From positions 30,649-94,648 of the forward strand of contig CAYSTJ010000010.1 of assembly GCA_964434105.1 (NCBI GenBank): a stretch of 64,000 nucleotides of DNA, given 5' to 3'. The DNA is from CAYNST01 sp964434105 (lineage in GTDB: Bacteria; Pseudomonadota; Gammaproteobacteria; Pseudomonadales; Cellvibrionaceae). A model generated the notes under the pieces. That model saw nothing but the letters and a program-made list of their open reading frames with translations, ran no database searches and was not told the DNA's origin. Positions 53,149 through 63,200 of this stretch are shown in pieces; within the stretch, counting starts at the first letter, position 1, and the number at the start of each line of letters is the position of its first letter. The translations under genes were made by a program, and so were the position numbers.

Positions 53149-54279
53149 ATGTCACCTCGCTACCACCCGTGGTGGTTACCCACGGCCCTGATTTTATCGT
53201 TGTTAACCTGTGTCGGCTTATTCGGTGCGCTTATCCATAAAAATTCGGCCCGTACCATTACCTATCAAACGGGTGCCGATGGCGAGCGTGAAATTTTTAA
53301 CTGGCGTATGGTGACGACCTGGCCCAAGAACTTTCCCGGCCTGGGACAGGCACCCGAGAACTTCGCACGCAAGCTGCAGGCCATGAGCAATGGCCGATTG
53401 AACATTACGGTGTTCGGGGCCAATGAGCTGGTTCCCGCTATGGGTGTGTTTGATACGGTATCGGCCGGCAGTGTCGAGATGGGCCATGGCGCAGGCTATT
53501 ACTGGAAAGGGAAAATCCCCTCGGCGTCATTTTTTACCGCAGTTCCGTTTGGCATGAATGCCCAGGAGTTCAACGGCTGGCTGCATTACGGTGGCGGGCT
53601 GGCGTTGTGGCGGGAAACCTATGCACCCTTCAATCTGATCCCGTTTGCCGGGGGCAATACCGGAGTGCAGATGGGCGGATGGTTCAATCGGGAGGTCAAC
53701 TCCCTGAAAGATTTGCGTGGCCTTAAAATGCGTATTCCCGGTTTTGGTGGCGAGGTATTCACCCGCGCCGGGGGCACCGCAGTCAATATACCCGGCGGTG
53801 AACTCTATACCGCGCTGCAGACCGGTGTTATTGATGCCACCGAGTGGGTAGGGCCCTACAACGATCTGGCGTTCGGGCTGCATCAGATAGCGCGTTATTA
53901 TTATTACCCGGGCTGGCAGGAGCCCGGCCCGGCGCTGGAGTTTATTATCAATCGGCACGCCTTCGAGCGTCTGCCGCCGGATCTTCAGGCAATGGTGGAA
54001 ACGGCCGCACGGGCCGTCAATCAGGATATGCTGGATGAATACACAGCCCGTAGCCCGGCCGCGTTGCGGGAACTGACGGACAGGCACGGCGTGGATGTCC
54101 GCCATTTTCCAAAGGATGTGCTGGATGAATTCCGTCGCATCAGCTTTGAAATTTATGAAGAAATGTCAGCGAAGGATGCACATTTTGCCAAGGTGTATGC
54201 TTCGTACCGGTCGTTTATGGAGAATGTCCATCATTACCATTTAATCACGGAACAGGCTTACTTCGAAACACGTGACTAA
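53149..54279 (+). CDS. TRAP transporter DctP-type substrate-binding protein (orphan)
   Basis: The 376-residue protein has an N-terminal hydrophobic segment (LPTALILSLLTCVGLFGALI) and a DctP-type fold. WRMVTTWPKNFPGLGQAPENFARKLQAMSNGRLNITVFGANELVP is the first lobe, SLKDLRGLKMRIPGFGGEVFTRAGGTAVNIPGGELYTALQTGVIDATEWVGP the conserved ligand-binding stretch (family Arg in LKMRIPG), and PALEFIINRHAFERLPPDLQAMV the second lobe. TRAP transporters import organic acids with a sodium gradient. The membrane subunits DctQ and DctM usually follow, but here the next gene is an unrelated convergent membrane protein. The partner subunits are therefore elsewhere or lost. Confidence 0.9.
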   Translation: MSPRYHPWWLPTALILSLLTCVGLFGALIHKNSARTITYQTGADGEREIFNWRMVTTWPKNFPGLGQAPENFARKLQAMSNGRLNITVFGANELVPAMGVFDTVSAGSVEMGHGAGYYWKGKIPSASFFTAVPFGMNAQEFNGWLHYGGGLALWRETYAPFNLIPFAGGNTGVQMGGWFNREVNSLKDLRGLKMRIPGFGGEVFTRAGGTAVNIPGGELYTALQTGVIDATEWVGPYNDLAFGLHQIARYYYYPGWQEPGPALEFIINRHAFERLPPDLQAMVETAARAVNQDMLDEYTARSPAALRELTDRHGVDVRHFPKDVLDEFRRISFEIYEEMSAKDAHFAKVYASYRSFMENVHHYHLITEQAYFETRD

Positions 54280-54380
54280 CCGTGAGTCACCGGGGGAAAG
54301 GCTGTGGGGACGCAACCGACTGGCCGCGCTGCCTGTGACACCGGCGCCGGCCTGCCGATATGCCCTGAATATGGCAATGG

Positions 54381-54803
54381 CTATGCGCTGCCGTCCGCAT
54401 CTTCCACAATATCCACCTGCCCCGAAAGCCGACGGCGGATGTGGGACCAGCTGATACCAATGGTCAGTACCAGCGAAACCAGAAACAGAATCACCCAGTG
54501 AAACACGACGTCATGCTCCAGGCTAAGCAGCCCCAGATCGATCAACAGCCACAATATGCAACCGAATAATACGGTAAGTAACAATATGCCGATAAACCCG
54601 AGCGAGCGGAAAGTTGCCCGCAGGTAGACCACCCAGCCGATCGTCAACAGAATGCCGGTAAGAGCGATGTAGGGATTAATGGCGTTGATCGACTCCTTGA
54701 TCCAGTGCAGATAGGAATAGCCGGATGGATTATAGGTAGCCAGTACCAGAATCAGTGCGAAAAAAAACCTCGCGCCTACGCCACTCCAGCTAAGTACACC
54801 CAT
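54381..54803 (-). CDS. Small four-helix membrane protein (DUF6524-like)
   Basis: The 140-residue protein has about four hydrophobic helices: near residues 12-25, 45-62, 68-90 and 103-120. MGVLSWSGVGARFFFALILVLATYNPSGYSYLHWI is the most conserved-looking part, resembling a family of uncharacterised bacterial membrane proteins. GGGAG precedes the ATG at 54803. The function is unknown. It follows plsC on the same strand after a 145-bp gap. Confidence 0.7.
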   Translation of the reverse strand: MGVLSWSGVGARFFFALILVLATYNPSGYSYLHWIKESINAINPYIALTGILLTIGWVVYLRATFRSLGFIGILLLTVLFGCILWLLIDLGLLSLEHDVVFHWVILFLVSLVLTIGISWSHIRRRLSGQVDIVEDADGSA

Positions 54804-54948
54804 AATCTTTCTCCCAAGGTATTAAGCGCTTGTTGAACATTTCCGTTATCCATCTGCTTGCCTGCTCTATTTCAGCAAAAGCAAAGCGGCGGACCAACAT
54901 ACCACCGCATGACAGTTCATAAGCCCAAAACAGCAAACCCGGGCGGCG

Positions 54949-55686
54949 TTAAGTGTGCGAGCGGGCTGCTTCCGATTCAATTTCACTTTGATGATGTTCT
55001 ATCCATTGTTCTACCTGCTCAATCAATTCCCGACTGGAACGACAATCCGAACTGATAGGTTCGCCGATTATCACAGTAATCAGGCCGGCATGTTTTACAA
55101 ACTGTCTGGGTGGCCAGCATCGGCCGGCATTGAGCGCCACCGGCACGATCGGTACACCAGCAGCCATAGCAATCTCCGGACCACTGCGCGCATATTTGCC
55201 GCGCTGACCCGGCGGTATGCGGGTACCTTCCGGAAACAACAATAGGTTCAAACCGCTTTGCAGTCGCCGGATGCCTTCCGTCTTTACCTGCTTGAGTGCC
55301 TCCCGCGGGTTTTTCCGGTTTATGGCGATCGGACGCAATGAACGCAGTCCCCACCCGAAAAAAGGTATGTTCAACAGTTCTTTTTTCAGAATGGTGGCAG
55401 CTGGCCAGAACAGATATTGCAATGCGAGCGTCTCCCAGGTGCTCTGATGCTTGGAAAGAATCACTACAGGACCAGCGTGTTTATTAATATTCTCTGCTCC
55501 AATTATCCGATAGCGCACTCCGCAGGCAATCCGTGCCCAGGCAATAATAAACCAACACCAGCTGATTAAAATGCGATGTCGCACCAAAGGTGGAAAAAAA
55601 ACCAAAAGGATCACGAGGGTTCCATAAAAAACCGTAGCCAGTGCCATACCGGCTGAGAACAGGGCGGAACGGATATAAGCAAGCAT
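54949..55686 (-). CDS. plsC: 1-acyl-sn-glycerol-3-phosphate acyltransferase (PlsC family)
   Basis: The 245-residue membrane enzyme would add the second acyl chain in phospholipid synthesis. After one or two N-terminal helices (ALATVFYGTLVILLVFFPPLV) it has the catalytic HX4E block as SKHQSTWET (His80, Glu85), a recognised variant of HX4D, then FPEGTR (about 151-156) and VPIVPVALNAG. In Pseudomonas a gene of this type lies near glyQ-glyS with gmhB between. Here gmhB is absent and a hairpin and an inserted element fill the gap. The whole group reads on the minus strand. Confidence 0.92.
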   Translation of the reverse strand: MLAYIRSALFSAGMALATVFYGTLVILLVFFPPLVRHRILISWCWFIIAWARIACGVRYRIIGAENINKHAGPVVILSKHQSTWETLALQYLFWPAATILKKELLNIPFFGWGLRSLRPIAINRKNPREALKQVKTEGIRRLQSGLNLLLFPEGTRIPPGQRGKYARSGPEIAMAAGVPIVPVALNAGRCWPPRQFVKHAGLITVIIGEPISSDCRSSRELIEQVEQWIEHHQSEIESEAARSHT

Positions 55687-55800
55687 TATTAGCGAGTCTC
55701 TTTATCGGCGCAGAAAGCGAATATACCAGACGGGCTACCGCTGCGGACGGTGAAACGGACGCCCTGTCGCGCCGGAGCAGCGGCAACCTGGGCCGGGCCG

Positions 55801-55839
55801 CAGCTTGCCTTTCTACCGTCAAAAGGGAAAGGCAAGCTG
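55801..55839. repeat. Perfect 13-bp stem hairpin between glyS and plsC
   Basis: CAGCTTGCCTTTC at 55801-55813 and its complement at 55827-55839 enclose a 13-nt loop. Neither side has a T-run. It could end or stabilise the glyS transcript or attenuate read-through into plsC. Confidence 0.5.
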
Positions 55840-55872
55840 TTCAGGAGCTGGCAGTCAACGGTTAACAATAAG

Positions 55873-56013
55873 GTAACTATTCAGCTCACGCCCCGATTTG
55901 CCCATAGCTGCGTTAAAAAATGGTCATTTACATGAGTAAACTCACATTTTTCGCCTTGCTCTGAACAAATCTGGACGCAATCTGAACAGTTACAACACGA
56001 GCTGAATAGTTAC
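55873..56013. mobile_element. Short IS66-like MITE, copy G, with perfect ends and 8-bp duplication
   Basis: This 141-bp element has perfect 15-bp terminal inverted repeats (GTAACTATTCAGCTC and GAGCTGAATAGTTAC). It is flanked by perfect 8-bp direct repeats ACAATAAG at 55865-55872 and 56014-56021. There is no coding capacity. It overlaps the 3' end of glyS, whose stop codon TAA is the TAA of the terminal GTAAC. It is the best-preserved copy in the window. Confidence 0.9.
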
Positions 56014-58088
56014 ACAATAAGAAAGGATATGTCGGCGATTTCCAGAAACAGACTGCGCAGACTTTTCAGCAGCGCAAGACGGTTGTCGCGCAGTTTCGTG
56101 TCTTCGGTCATGACCATGACCTCATCGAAAAACCGGTCAACCGGCGCCCGTAACTGTGCCAGACTCGCCAGCGCATCGGTATAACGGTTGGCTGCGATCA
56201 GGGGTTCCACAGCACGTTGCTGTATCGCCAGCGCCTCGGCCAGTGCCTGTTCAGCCGGTTCCTGCAACAATGACGACTGTACGACATCACTGACCGGATC
56301 GGACTGCTTGGCGAGCAGATTGGATACCCGTTTATTGGCCGACGCCAATGCCTGCGCCTCCGGCAGACGGGCGAAGGCCGCCACGGCATACACCCGGTGG
56401 TTGATGTCGAGCGGACAGGTTAGATCCCGGGCACTGACCGCCTGAAATACTTCACTGGCAATGCCCGCTTCTTCGTACCAGGACCGAAAGCGTTCCAGCA
56501 TATAATTCAGCGCCAGCTCGACCGTCTCGCCCTGTCGTGGCAGGCTCCTGTAGCCGGCCACGGCCTGTTCCAGCAACCCGCGGAGATCCAGCGGCAGCGC
56601 CTTTTCCACCAGAAGGCGCAGCACAGCCAGGGAAGCCCGGCGCAGTGCAAATGGGTCTTTGGAACCCGTGGGAATCTGGCCGATGCCGAAAATACCGGCC
56701 AGGGTGTCCAGTCGGTCGGCCAGCGCCAGCACCACACCGGTGGCGGTTTCCGGTAATTGATCGCCCGCAAAACGCGGCAGGTATTGCTCTTTGAGCGCCA
56801 GCGCAACCTCCTGGGATTCGCCGTCATGGCGGGCATAGTAATAGCCGGCAATGCCCTGCATGTCTGCAAACTCGTACACCATCGCGGTCGCAAGATCGGC
56901 CTTGCTCAAAAAGCCCGCACGTTCCGCCAGCGATGGCACATACTTGAGATAATCGGCGATAGTACCGGCCAGGCGCGACACCCGGTCAGTCTTCTCCAGC
57001 AGCGTACCGAGCTGTGCCTGGAACACCACCCTGGCCAGTTTTTCCCGGTGACTGGCCAGCGGTACCTTTTTATCCGTGTCGAAAAAGAAAGCCGCATCCG
57101 CCAGACGCGGCCGTATCACCCGCTCGTTGCCCCGAATGACGGCACCTGGTTCCGTGCTTTCCAGATTGGCCACGGCGACAAACCCCGGCAGTAATTTGCC
57201 GTCGGTACCCACCATATGGAAGTACTTCTGGTGCTCTTTCATTGAAGAGACCAGTGCCTCCGGAGGCACCGACAGAAACTGTTCGTCAAAACGGCCAGCC
57301 ATGGCGACCGGCCACTCCACCAGCGACGTGACCTCATCCAGCAGATCGTCATCGATCACCGCGTCACCGCCGGCCGACTGCGCCTGTGCGATTACCTGCT
57401 CACGGATAACCCGCTTGCGTGCTTCAAAATCCGCAATAACAAAGCCGCTGGACTGCAACACGGTTTCATAATCGTCCGCATGGTTGACCGTCAGCGGCTG
57501 CGGGCAGTGAAAACGATGCCCCCACGTCTGGTTGTTCGCGTCCAGGCCCAGGATTCGACACGAGATTACACTGGAGTCCCACAGCATTAACAGCCAGTGC
57601 GCCGGACGGACAAACTCCTCCCGGCTGGCGCCCCAGCGCATACGTCGGGCAATGGGCAGCGCGGCCAGTGCCGACTGCACCATCGCCGGCAGCAACTGCT
57701 GCGTGGGCTCGCCACCACTGGTAACTTCCACCACCAGTTTGTCTACCTTGCCGTCGTTGGCGGTTTTCAACGCGGCGACACTGACCGCATGTTTGCTCGC
57801 GAATGCTTCTGCAGCGCGGGTCGGCGTGCCGGTACCGTCAAACGCAACAGCGGCCGGTGGGCCCCAGACTGTCTGGGTTTGGGCGGGTGTGGTGCGCGGC
57901 AGACCGGATACCTTCAACGCGAGGCGTCTCGGCGTGGCATAGGGATGAATACTGCGGTAGGACAGCCCGGCTTTGTCCAGGGCTTCCCTGATATGCCCGG
58001 CAAATGCCTGGTACATCGCAGACAGCGTCTGCGCGGGCAATTCTTCCGTCCCCAGCTCAACCAGGAAACTGTGTGTGCTGTCGCTCAT
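56010..58088 (-). CDS. glyS: Glycyl-tRNA synthetase beta subunit
   Basis: The 692-residue beta subunit binds tRNA-Gly and completes the bacterial alpha2beta2 synthetase. It begins MSDSTHSFLVELGTEELPAQ and contains YATPRRLALKVSGL, VMTEDTKLRDNRLALLKSLRSLFLEIADIS at the C-terminus, and a central ARLADAAFFFDTDKKVPL-type region. An in-frame TTG at 58091 precedes it, but the ATG at 58088 has a GGGAG site and overlaps the glyQ stop (TGATG). The last codon and stop come from an inserted element. Without it the gene would read on for two residues (Asn-Arg) before a TGA, so a tiny truncation is inferred. Confidence 0.97.
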   Translation of the reverse strand: MSDSTHSFLVELGTEELPAQTLSAMYQAFAGHIREALDKAGLSYRSIHPYATPRRLALKVSGLPRTTPAQTQTVWGPPAAVAFDGTGTPTRAAEAFASKHAVSVAALKTANDGKVDKLVVEVTSGGEPTQQLLPAMVQSALAALPIARRMRWGASREEFVRPAHWLLMLWDSSVISCRILGLDANNQTWGHRFHCPQPLTVNHADDYETVLQSSGFVIADFEARKRVIREQVIAQAQSAGGDAVIDDDLLDEVTSLVEWPVAMAGRFDEQFLSVPPEALVSSMKEHQKYFHMVGTDGKLLPGFVAVANLESTEPGAVIRGNERVIRPRLADAAFFFDTDKKVPLASHREKLARVVFQAQLGTLLEKTDRVSRLAGTIADYLKYVPSLAERAGFLSKADLATAMVYEFADMQGIAGYYYARHDGESQEVALALKEQYLPRFAGDQLPETATGVVLALADRLDTLAGIFGIGQIPTGSKDPFALRRASLAVLRLLVEKALPLDLRGLLEQAVAGYRSLPRQGETVELALNYMLERFRSWYEEAGIASEVFQAVSARDLTCPLDINHRVYAVAAFARLPEAQALASANKRVSNLLAKQSDPVSDVVQSSLLQEPAEQALAEALAIQQRAVEPLIAANRYTDALASLAQLRAPVDRFFDEVMVMTEDTKLRDNRLALLKSLRSLFLEIADISFLIV

Positions 58089-59056
58089 CAAACTGCTCCC
58101 TCATTTTTTATTCGGTTCAGGACCTGTTCGCGCAACGCCGGCGTCGCCAACGGAAAACCCAGTTCGCAGCGGACATCAAAATACGCCTGCGCCACATCGC
58201 GGGCCAGCGCCCGTACGCGCAGAATAAAACGTTGCCGCTCAGTGACCGAGATAGCCGAACGTGCATCCAGCAGATTAAACGCATGTGACGCTTTCATGAC
58301 CATTTCGTAGGCGGGTAACGGCAGTGAAGCGGCGATCAGCTCCTGACAGGCCGCTTCACATTGATCAAACGTATTGAACAGGGTATCCACTCTGGCGTGG
58401 GTAAAGTTGTAATGGCTCATTTCCACTTCGTTCTGATGGAACACATCGCCATAGGTCACTTCGGACCCATCCGGTCCGCGGGTCCAGACCAGGTCGTATA
58501 TGGAATCCCGGTTTTGCAGATAAAGGGCGATACGCTCAAGACCGTAGGTAATTTCGCCGGATACCGGAAAACACTCGAGTCCCCCGACCTGTTGAAAATA
58601 GGTAAATTGCGTGACTTCCATACCATTGAGCCACACTTCCCAGCCGAGGCCCCAGGCACCCAATGTCGGTGACTCCCAATTGTCCTCGACAAAACGTATG
58701 TCGTGAGTGCGGCAGTCGATGCCCAAATGCTGAAGGGACGCCAGATACAGTGACTGAATGTCACTGGGAGACGGTTTTAACAGTACCTGGAACTGATAAT
58801 AATGTTGCAGTCTGTTGGGATTGTCCCCAAAACGGCCGTCGGTTGGCCGGCGACAGGGCTGAACATACGCTGTGTTCCAGCTTTCCGGCCCAATGGCGCG
58901 CAAAAAAGTGGCGGGGTGGAAGGTGCCTGCACCGACTTCCATATCCAGCGGTTGCAAAATCACGCAGCCCTGGCTGGCCCAAAACTGCTGCAGGGCCAGA
59001 ATTAGCCCCTGAAATGTGGATACATCGGCTGAATCTATTTGTGGAGAAGTCGCCAT
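58088..59056 (-). CDS. glyQ: Glycyl-tRNA synthetase alpha subunit
   Basis: The 322-residue catalytic alpha subunit activates glycine with ATP. The sequence is classic: STFQGLILALQQFWASQGCVILQPLDMEVGAGTFHPATFLRAIGPE, YVQPCRRPTDGRFGDNPNRLQHYYQFQV and FVEDNWESPTLGAWGLGWEVWLNGMEVTQFTYFQQ. The ATG at 59056 has an AGGTGA site. The stop codon overlaps the glyS start, so the two subunits are translationally coupled. The lpxL-like gene is divergent, 238 bp away; no T-box or other leader was recognised. Confidence 0.98.
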   Translation of the reverse strand: MATSPQIDSADVSTFQGLILALQQFWASQGCVILQPLDMEVGAGTFHPATFLRAIGPESWNTAYVQPCRRPTDGRFGDNPNRLQHYYQFQVLLKPSPSDIQSLYLASLQHLGIDCRTHDIRFVEDNWESPTLGAWGLGWEVWLNGMEVTQFTYFQQVGGLECFPVSGEITYGLERIALYLQNRDSIYDLVWTRGPDGSEVTYGDVFHQNEVEMSHYNFTHARVDTLFNTFDQCEAACQELIAASLPLPAYEMVMKASHAFNLLDARSAISVTERQRFILRVRALARDVAQAYFDVRCELGFPLATPALREQVLNRIKNEGAV

Positions 59057-59294
59057 AATTCACCTGAAAGTAGAACGATATGCCCGTATCGCTGCAAAAA
59101 AGCCGCAATTATAACGATTGTCGCGACCGGAGACTATCTCAACGAGGTTAATCGGCATATGGCTGACACCGGCAGATCCCGGCCATCGGTACGGCATGGA
59201 TCCGGTGGCAGTTCGCCGCGGGACGTGTTTTTTGGCACAATGCAACGGAATCAGGACCGAACCAGACTCCCTTCAAGACGCCATCCGAGGTTTT

Positions 59295-60194
59295 ATGCAA
59301 TCCCTGAAAACATCACTGATCATCGGGCTCGTAAAACTCATCGGCCGGCTCCCGCTACGGCGCGCCCGGCAGTTTGGCAGCACAGCCGGTAGAATCGCGT
59401 ACCGATTGAACGTCGGCATGGTAAAGGTGACGCGGCGCAATCTGACACTGTGCCTGCCGCAGTACTCCGCGGAGCAAAGGGAACGCCTGACGCGCGATAG
59501 CGTACTTGAAACAGGCCGCCTGGCGCCAGAGGTGTGCGTGATTTTTTGCAATCAGCGCACCCCGGTGAAATCACGCATCCGCCACCTGGAGGGTGAAGCG
59601 CTGGTGCGGGGACTGTTGGCCGACGGTAAAGGTTTGATTGTATTGGCACCGCATTTGGGCAACTGGGAGGTGCTGGGTACCTATCTTACCGAGCTGGCGC
59701 CCACCACCAGCCTCTATCAACCACCACGGCTGGCAGGGCTGGACGACTTTATCCGCTCCGGGCGCCAGCAGACCGGTTCGCAACTGGTACCCACCAATGC
59801 TAAAGGCGTTGCCGCGCTGTTGAAGGCCCTCAAAAGCGGGGGTATCTGCGGTATTCTGCCGGACCAGAATCCCAATGAAGATCAAAGCGGCGACTATGTT
59901 CCTTTTTTCGGGCACCCTGCGTTCACCATGACACTGGCGTACAAGCTCATCCGCAAAACCGGGTGTAATGCCGTCTTTGCCTTTGCCAAACGCGTACCCG
60001 AAGGTTTTGACCTTATCTTCAGAGCGCCGCCAGAAGAACTTTATAGTGAAGACTTACTTACCTCCCTGACTGCGCTGAATAAAGGTGTGGAGCAGTTGGT
60101 CATGGAGGCACCGGCGCAATATCAATGGGAGTACAAGCGTTTCAAGAAGATCGAAAAAAATGCTGGCCGTGCCTACTACGACGACCTGATTTAG
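59295..60194 (+). CDS. LpxL/HtrB-type lysophospholipid acyltransferase
   Basis: The 299-residue membrane-bound enzyme belongs to the lipid A late acyltransferase family. The catalytic HX4E is His120 to Glu125 in LAPHLGNWEVLG, with GGICGILPDQNPNEDQSGDYVPFFGHPAFTM downstream. It would add a secondary acyl chain to lipid A or a related lipid. The frame extends to 59118, but the ATG at 59295 has a GAGG site and starts with the usual amphipathic segment (MQSLKTSLIIGLVKLIGRLPL). It is convergent with the third propeller kinase gene, 32 bp apart. Confidence 0.9.
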   Translation: MQSLKTSLIIGLVKLIGRLPLRRARQFGSTAGRIAYRLNVGMVKVTRRNLTLCLPQYSAEQRERLTRDSVLETGRLAPEVCVIFCNQRTPVKSRIRHLEGEALVRGLLADGKGLIVLAPHLGNWEVLGTYLTELAPTTSLYQPPRLAGLDDFIRSGRQQTGSQLVPTNAKGVAALLKALKSGGICGILPDQNPNEDQSGDYVPFFGHPAFTMTLAYKLIRKTGCNAVFAFAKRVPEGFDLIFRAPPEELYSEDLLTSLTALNKGVEQLVMEAPAQYQWEYKRFKKIEKNAGRAYYDDLI

Positions 60195-60226
60195 GCAACC
60201 GTCGAGCACCTGGTCGAAGTTGTCCG

Positions 60227-63200
60227 TTAACCAATCGGCAGCGTGAAACTGACGGTTGTCCCTTCGTGCACGATCGACTCGACTGTCATATCTCCGCCGT
60301 GCATTTGCACAATACGACGTATTGCAGGCATGGTCAGACCGGATCCGGGGTCATTACCGGCTGCGGCACGCGTACTGTCCCAAAGGCGGTCGATCTGCTT
60401 TTGATCCATGCCGGCGCCGGTATCCTTGACACTGACAATCAACCATTCGGCTTCGCGCCGGACATTGACTTCGATGTAGCCCTGCCCGGTGAACAGCAGG
60501 GCGTTGGAGATCAGTTTTACCAGGATCTGCCGCAGGCGCAGATCATCCGCCTGTATCGGGACCAGCCCACCATCCAGGTTGCTGTATAACCGCAGCCCCT
60601 GCTGTTCAGCCTGCGCCTGAAAGTGTTCCATGACGGATTCGATCACCGAATCGAGATAAACCGTACCGCGGTTGAGTACGACGAACTGCGGATCGCCACC
60701 AAAGTCCAGCAGATCTCTTACTACCCCATTCAGTTTGGTACTCTGGGCGTGAATCAACTCGATGTTTTCCCGGGTTTTTGCATTGATTTCACCGCCGCCG
60801 CCAGACAGAAGGTTTTCGGTGATCCCGTTGATCACTGCAAGCGGGGCGTTTAGTTCGTGGGATAGATTAGTGATCATATGATCCTTGAACTGGTCCGCCT
60901 GCTGGGCACGCTGACGGGCACTGCGTTCCAGAATCATGCGCTGGTTCTGTAGATACCACCAATACCAGACGATGGATACCAACAGCATTAGATAGCTAAT
61001 ATAGGCCCAGCTTGTGCGCCACCACGGCGGCATTATGTATATGTTGAGCTGGGTCGGCTGTTCGTTCCAGACGCCTTCGTTGTTGGAGCCTTTTACCTGC
61101 AGGGTGTAGTGACCGGGGCTCAGGTTGGTGTAAGTCGCCAGGCGATGCCGGGCACTGGTCAGATGCCATTTTTCATCAAACCCCGACAGGCGGTAGGCGT
61201 ACAGGTTCTGTGCCGGCACAACATAGTCCAGCGCGGCAAACTCCACAGAAAATACCGGATTGGGGTACGGCAGACGCAGACTCGCTGTACGTGAAATGGC
61301 CACTTGCAAAGGTCCCTCAGGGCCGACGCCAACTGAGCGTCCTGCCAGTTGCAGATCGGTCAGCACTACCGGGGGAATCACCGGATTCCGGCGAATCCGG
61401 TCTGGGTGAATGGCGGTAATCCCGCCGGTGGAACCGAACCAGAGCTCGCCAGTATGCAGCGCAAGGGCCGATGCCTTGCGCGGGTGAGCATTGCCGGCAA
61501 TCCCATGACGCTCATCGTAATGTGCAAAAGTACGTGTGGCGGGGTCAAACCGTGACAAGCCTCGCTGTGTCGCCAGCCAGACAAACCCGGCATCATCCAC
61601 GACCACAGCGGTGATGCTGTCGTCCGGCAGGCCGTCAACCGTACGATACACTACCGTTTCACCGGTCTCGGGATTAAAACGGTTGGCACCGGCGGTTGTG
61701 CCCAGCCAGAGCCACCCGTCCTGGTCTTCCGCAAGAGCACGTATCGAATTGTTGCTAAAACCCTGCTCCGTCTGGGTATAGTTGATGAATAGCCCCGTCG
61801 TGCGATCCAGCCGATTAAGTCCTTCCTGGGTTGCAACCCACAAACGACCCTGACTGTCCTCGAGTATGTCCCAGACGTATTCGTGGGTGATTGAACCGGG
61901 TTTATCCGGGTCGGGCAGATACTGGGTGAACGACGGTGAGTCAGGCTGATAGCGGAACAGTCCCTGCTGCTGCGTGCCCACCCATATGGCGTCTTCCCGA
62001 TCGCGGTACAAACACCAGATATGGTTGGCCGGGATCTGCGTTAATGGTTGAACGGATATAGCCATCTGACAGGACGTCTCGTCGCCGGAACATCCGTGCC
62101 GACCGCCAGTTCGGGCCATACTGAACAAACCTTCGCCGAGGGTCCCCAGCCAATAGGTACCGTCCGGCATCTCGACCATCGATTTGATCGCGGCGTGGGG
62201 TAGAGGATTTTCGGCGCGCGGTCGCCGGTAATAATGCGTGAATCGGCTGCGAGCCGGGTCGGTGCGTGTTAGTGCGCGCTCACTTCCAATCCAGATACCG
62301 TGGCTGCTGTCCTCAAACAAAAAATCAACGGTGTTCGCCGGCAGGCCGGCGGCCACATCCGTCGGATCATGCTGCACGACGGCGAATTGCGGCAACCGCC
62401 GGATTATCCGGTTAACCTCAGAATTGTAGGTGCCCAGCCACAGATCGCCTGTACTGTCTGAAAACAGGCTGATGACGGGTCCAGACAGCCCCGTGACCTG
62501 ATACGCTTCGGGGTAATATCGCTGAAACTGTTGGGTCCACTTATCGAAGCGGTTTAACGCACCGCCGCGGGTTGCAACCCACAGAACACCGCTGGATTCT
62601 TCATGGATATCCCAGATCATCCCGCTCCCAATCGAACCCGGATCAGCCGGGTCGTGACGAAAGTGCGAAAACAGCCCGCTTTTTGTGTCAAATCGGCTCA
62701 ATCCATTGAATTTCGTACCTACCCACACGTTGTCAAAGCGATCAATGTACACACGGAATAACTGATTGCCGGATGGCCCCAGCGCTGACTGCACAGGGTC
62801 TACACGATAATGCCGGGTTGCTCCGGTCTCCGGGTCAAATCGGTGCAGGCCGTCATTCATGGTCGCCACCCAGATTCCGCCATGGCGATCAATGGCCAGA
62901 TCCCGTACGCTGTTATTTCGCAACCCCAGGGTTTCACTGTCGTACCGGGAAAAGCGGCCCGTCGCATGATTCAGCTTGAGCAGGCCGCTTTCATGGGTGG
63001 CCAGCCACAGGTTGCCCTGGCCATCTTCCGCCATGTTATACACACTGACGTGCGCATACTGCTGCCGGTCGTCCGGGTGTAGCGGGTAGTCGATAAACGT
63101 GTCGGAATCAAAATCGTAGCGGTTCAGGCCGCCACCAGACAATAATCCAATCCACAGCCGGCCCTTCCTGTCGACCAGAAGATCGCTGACATCATTACTG

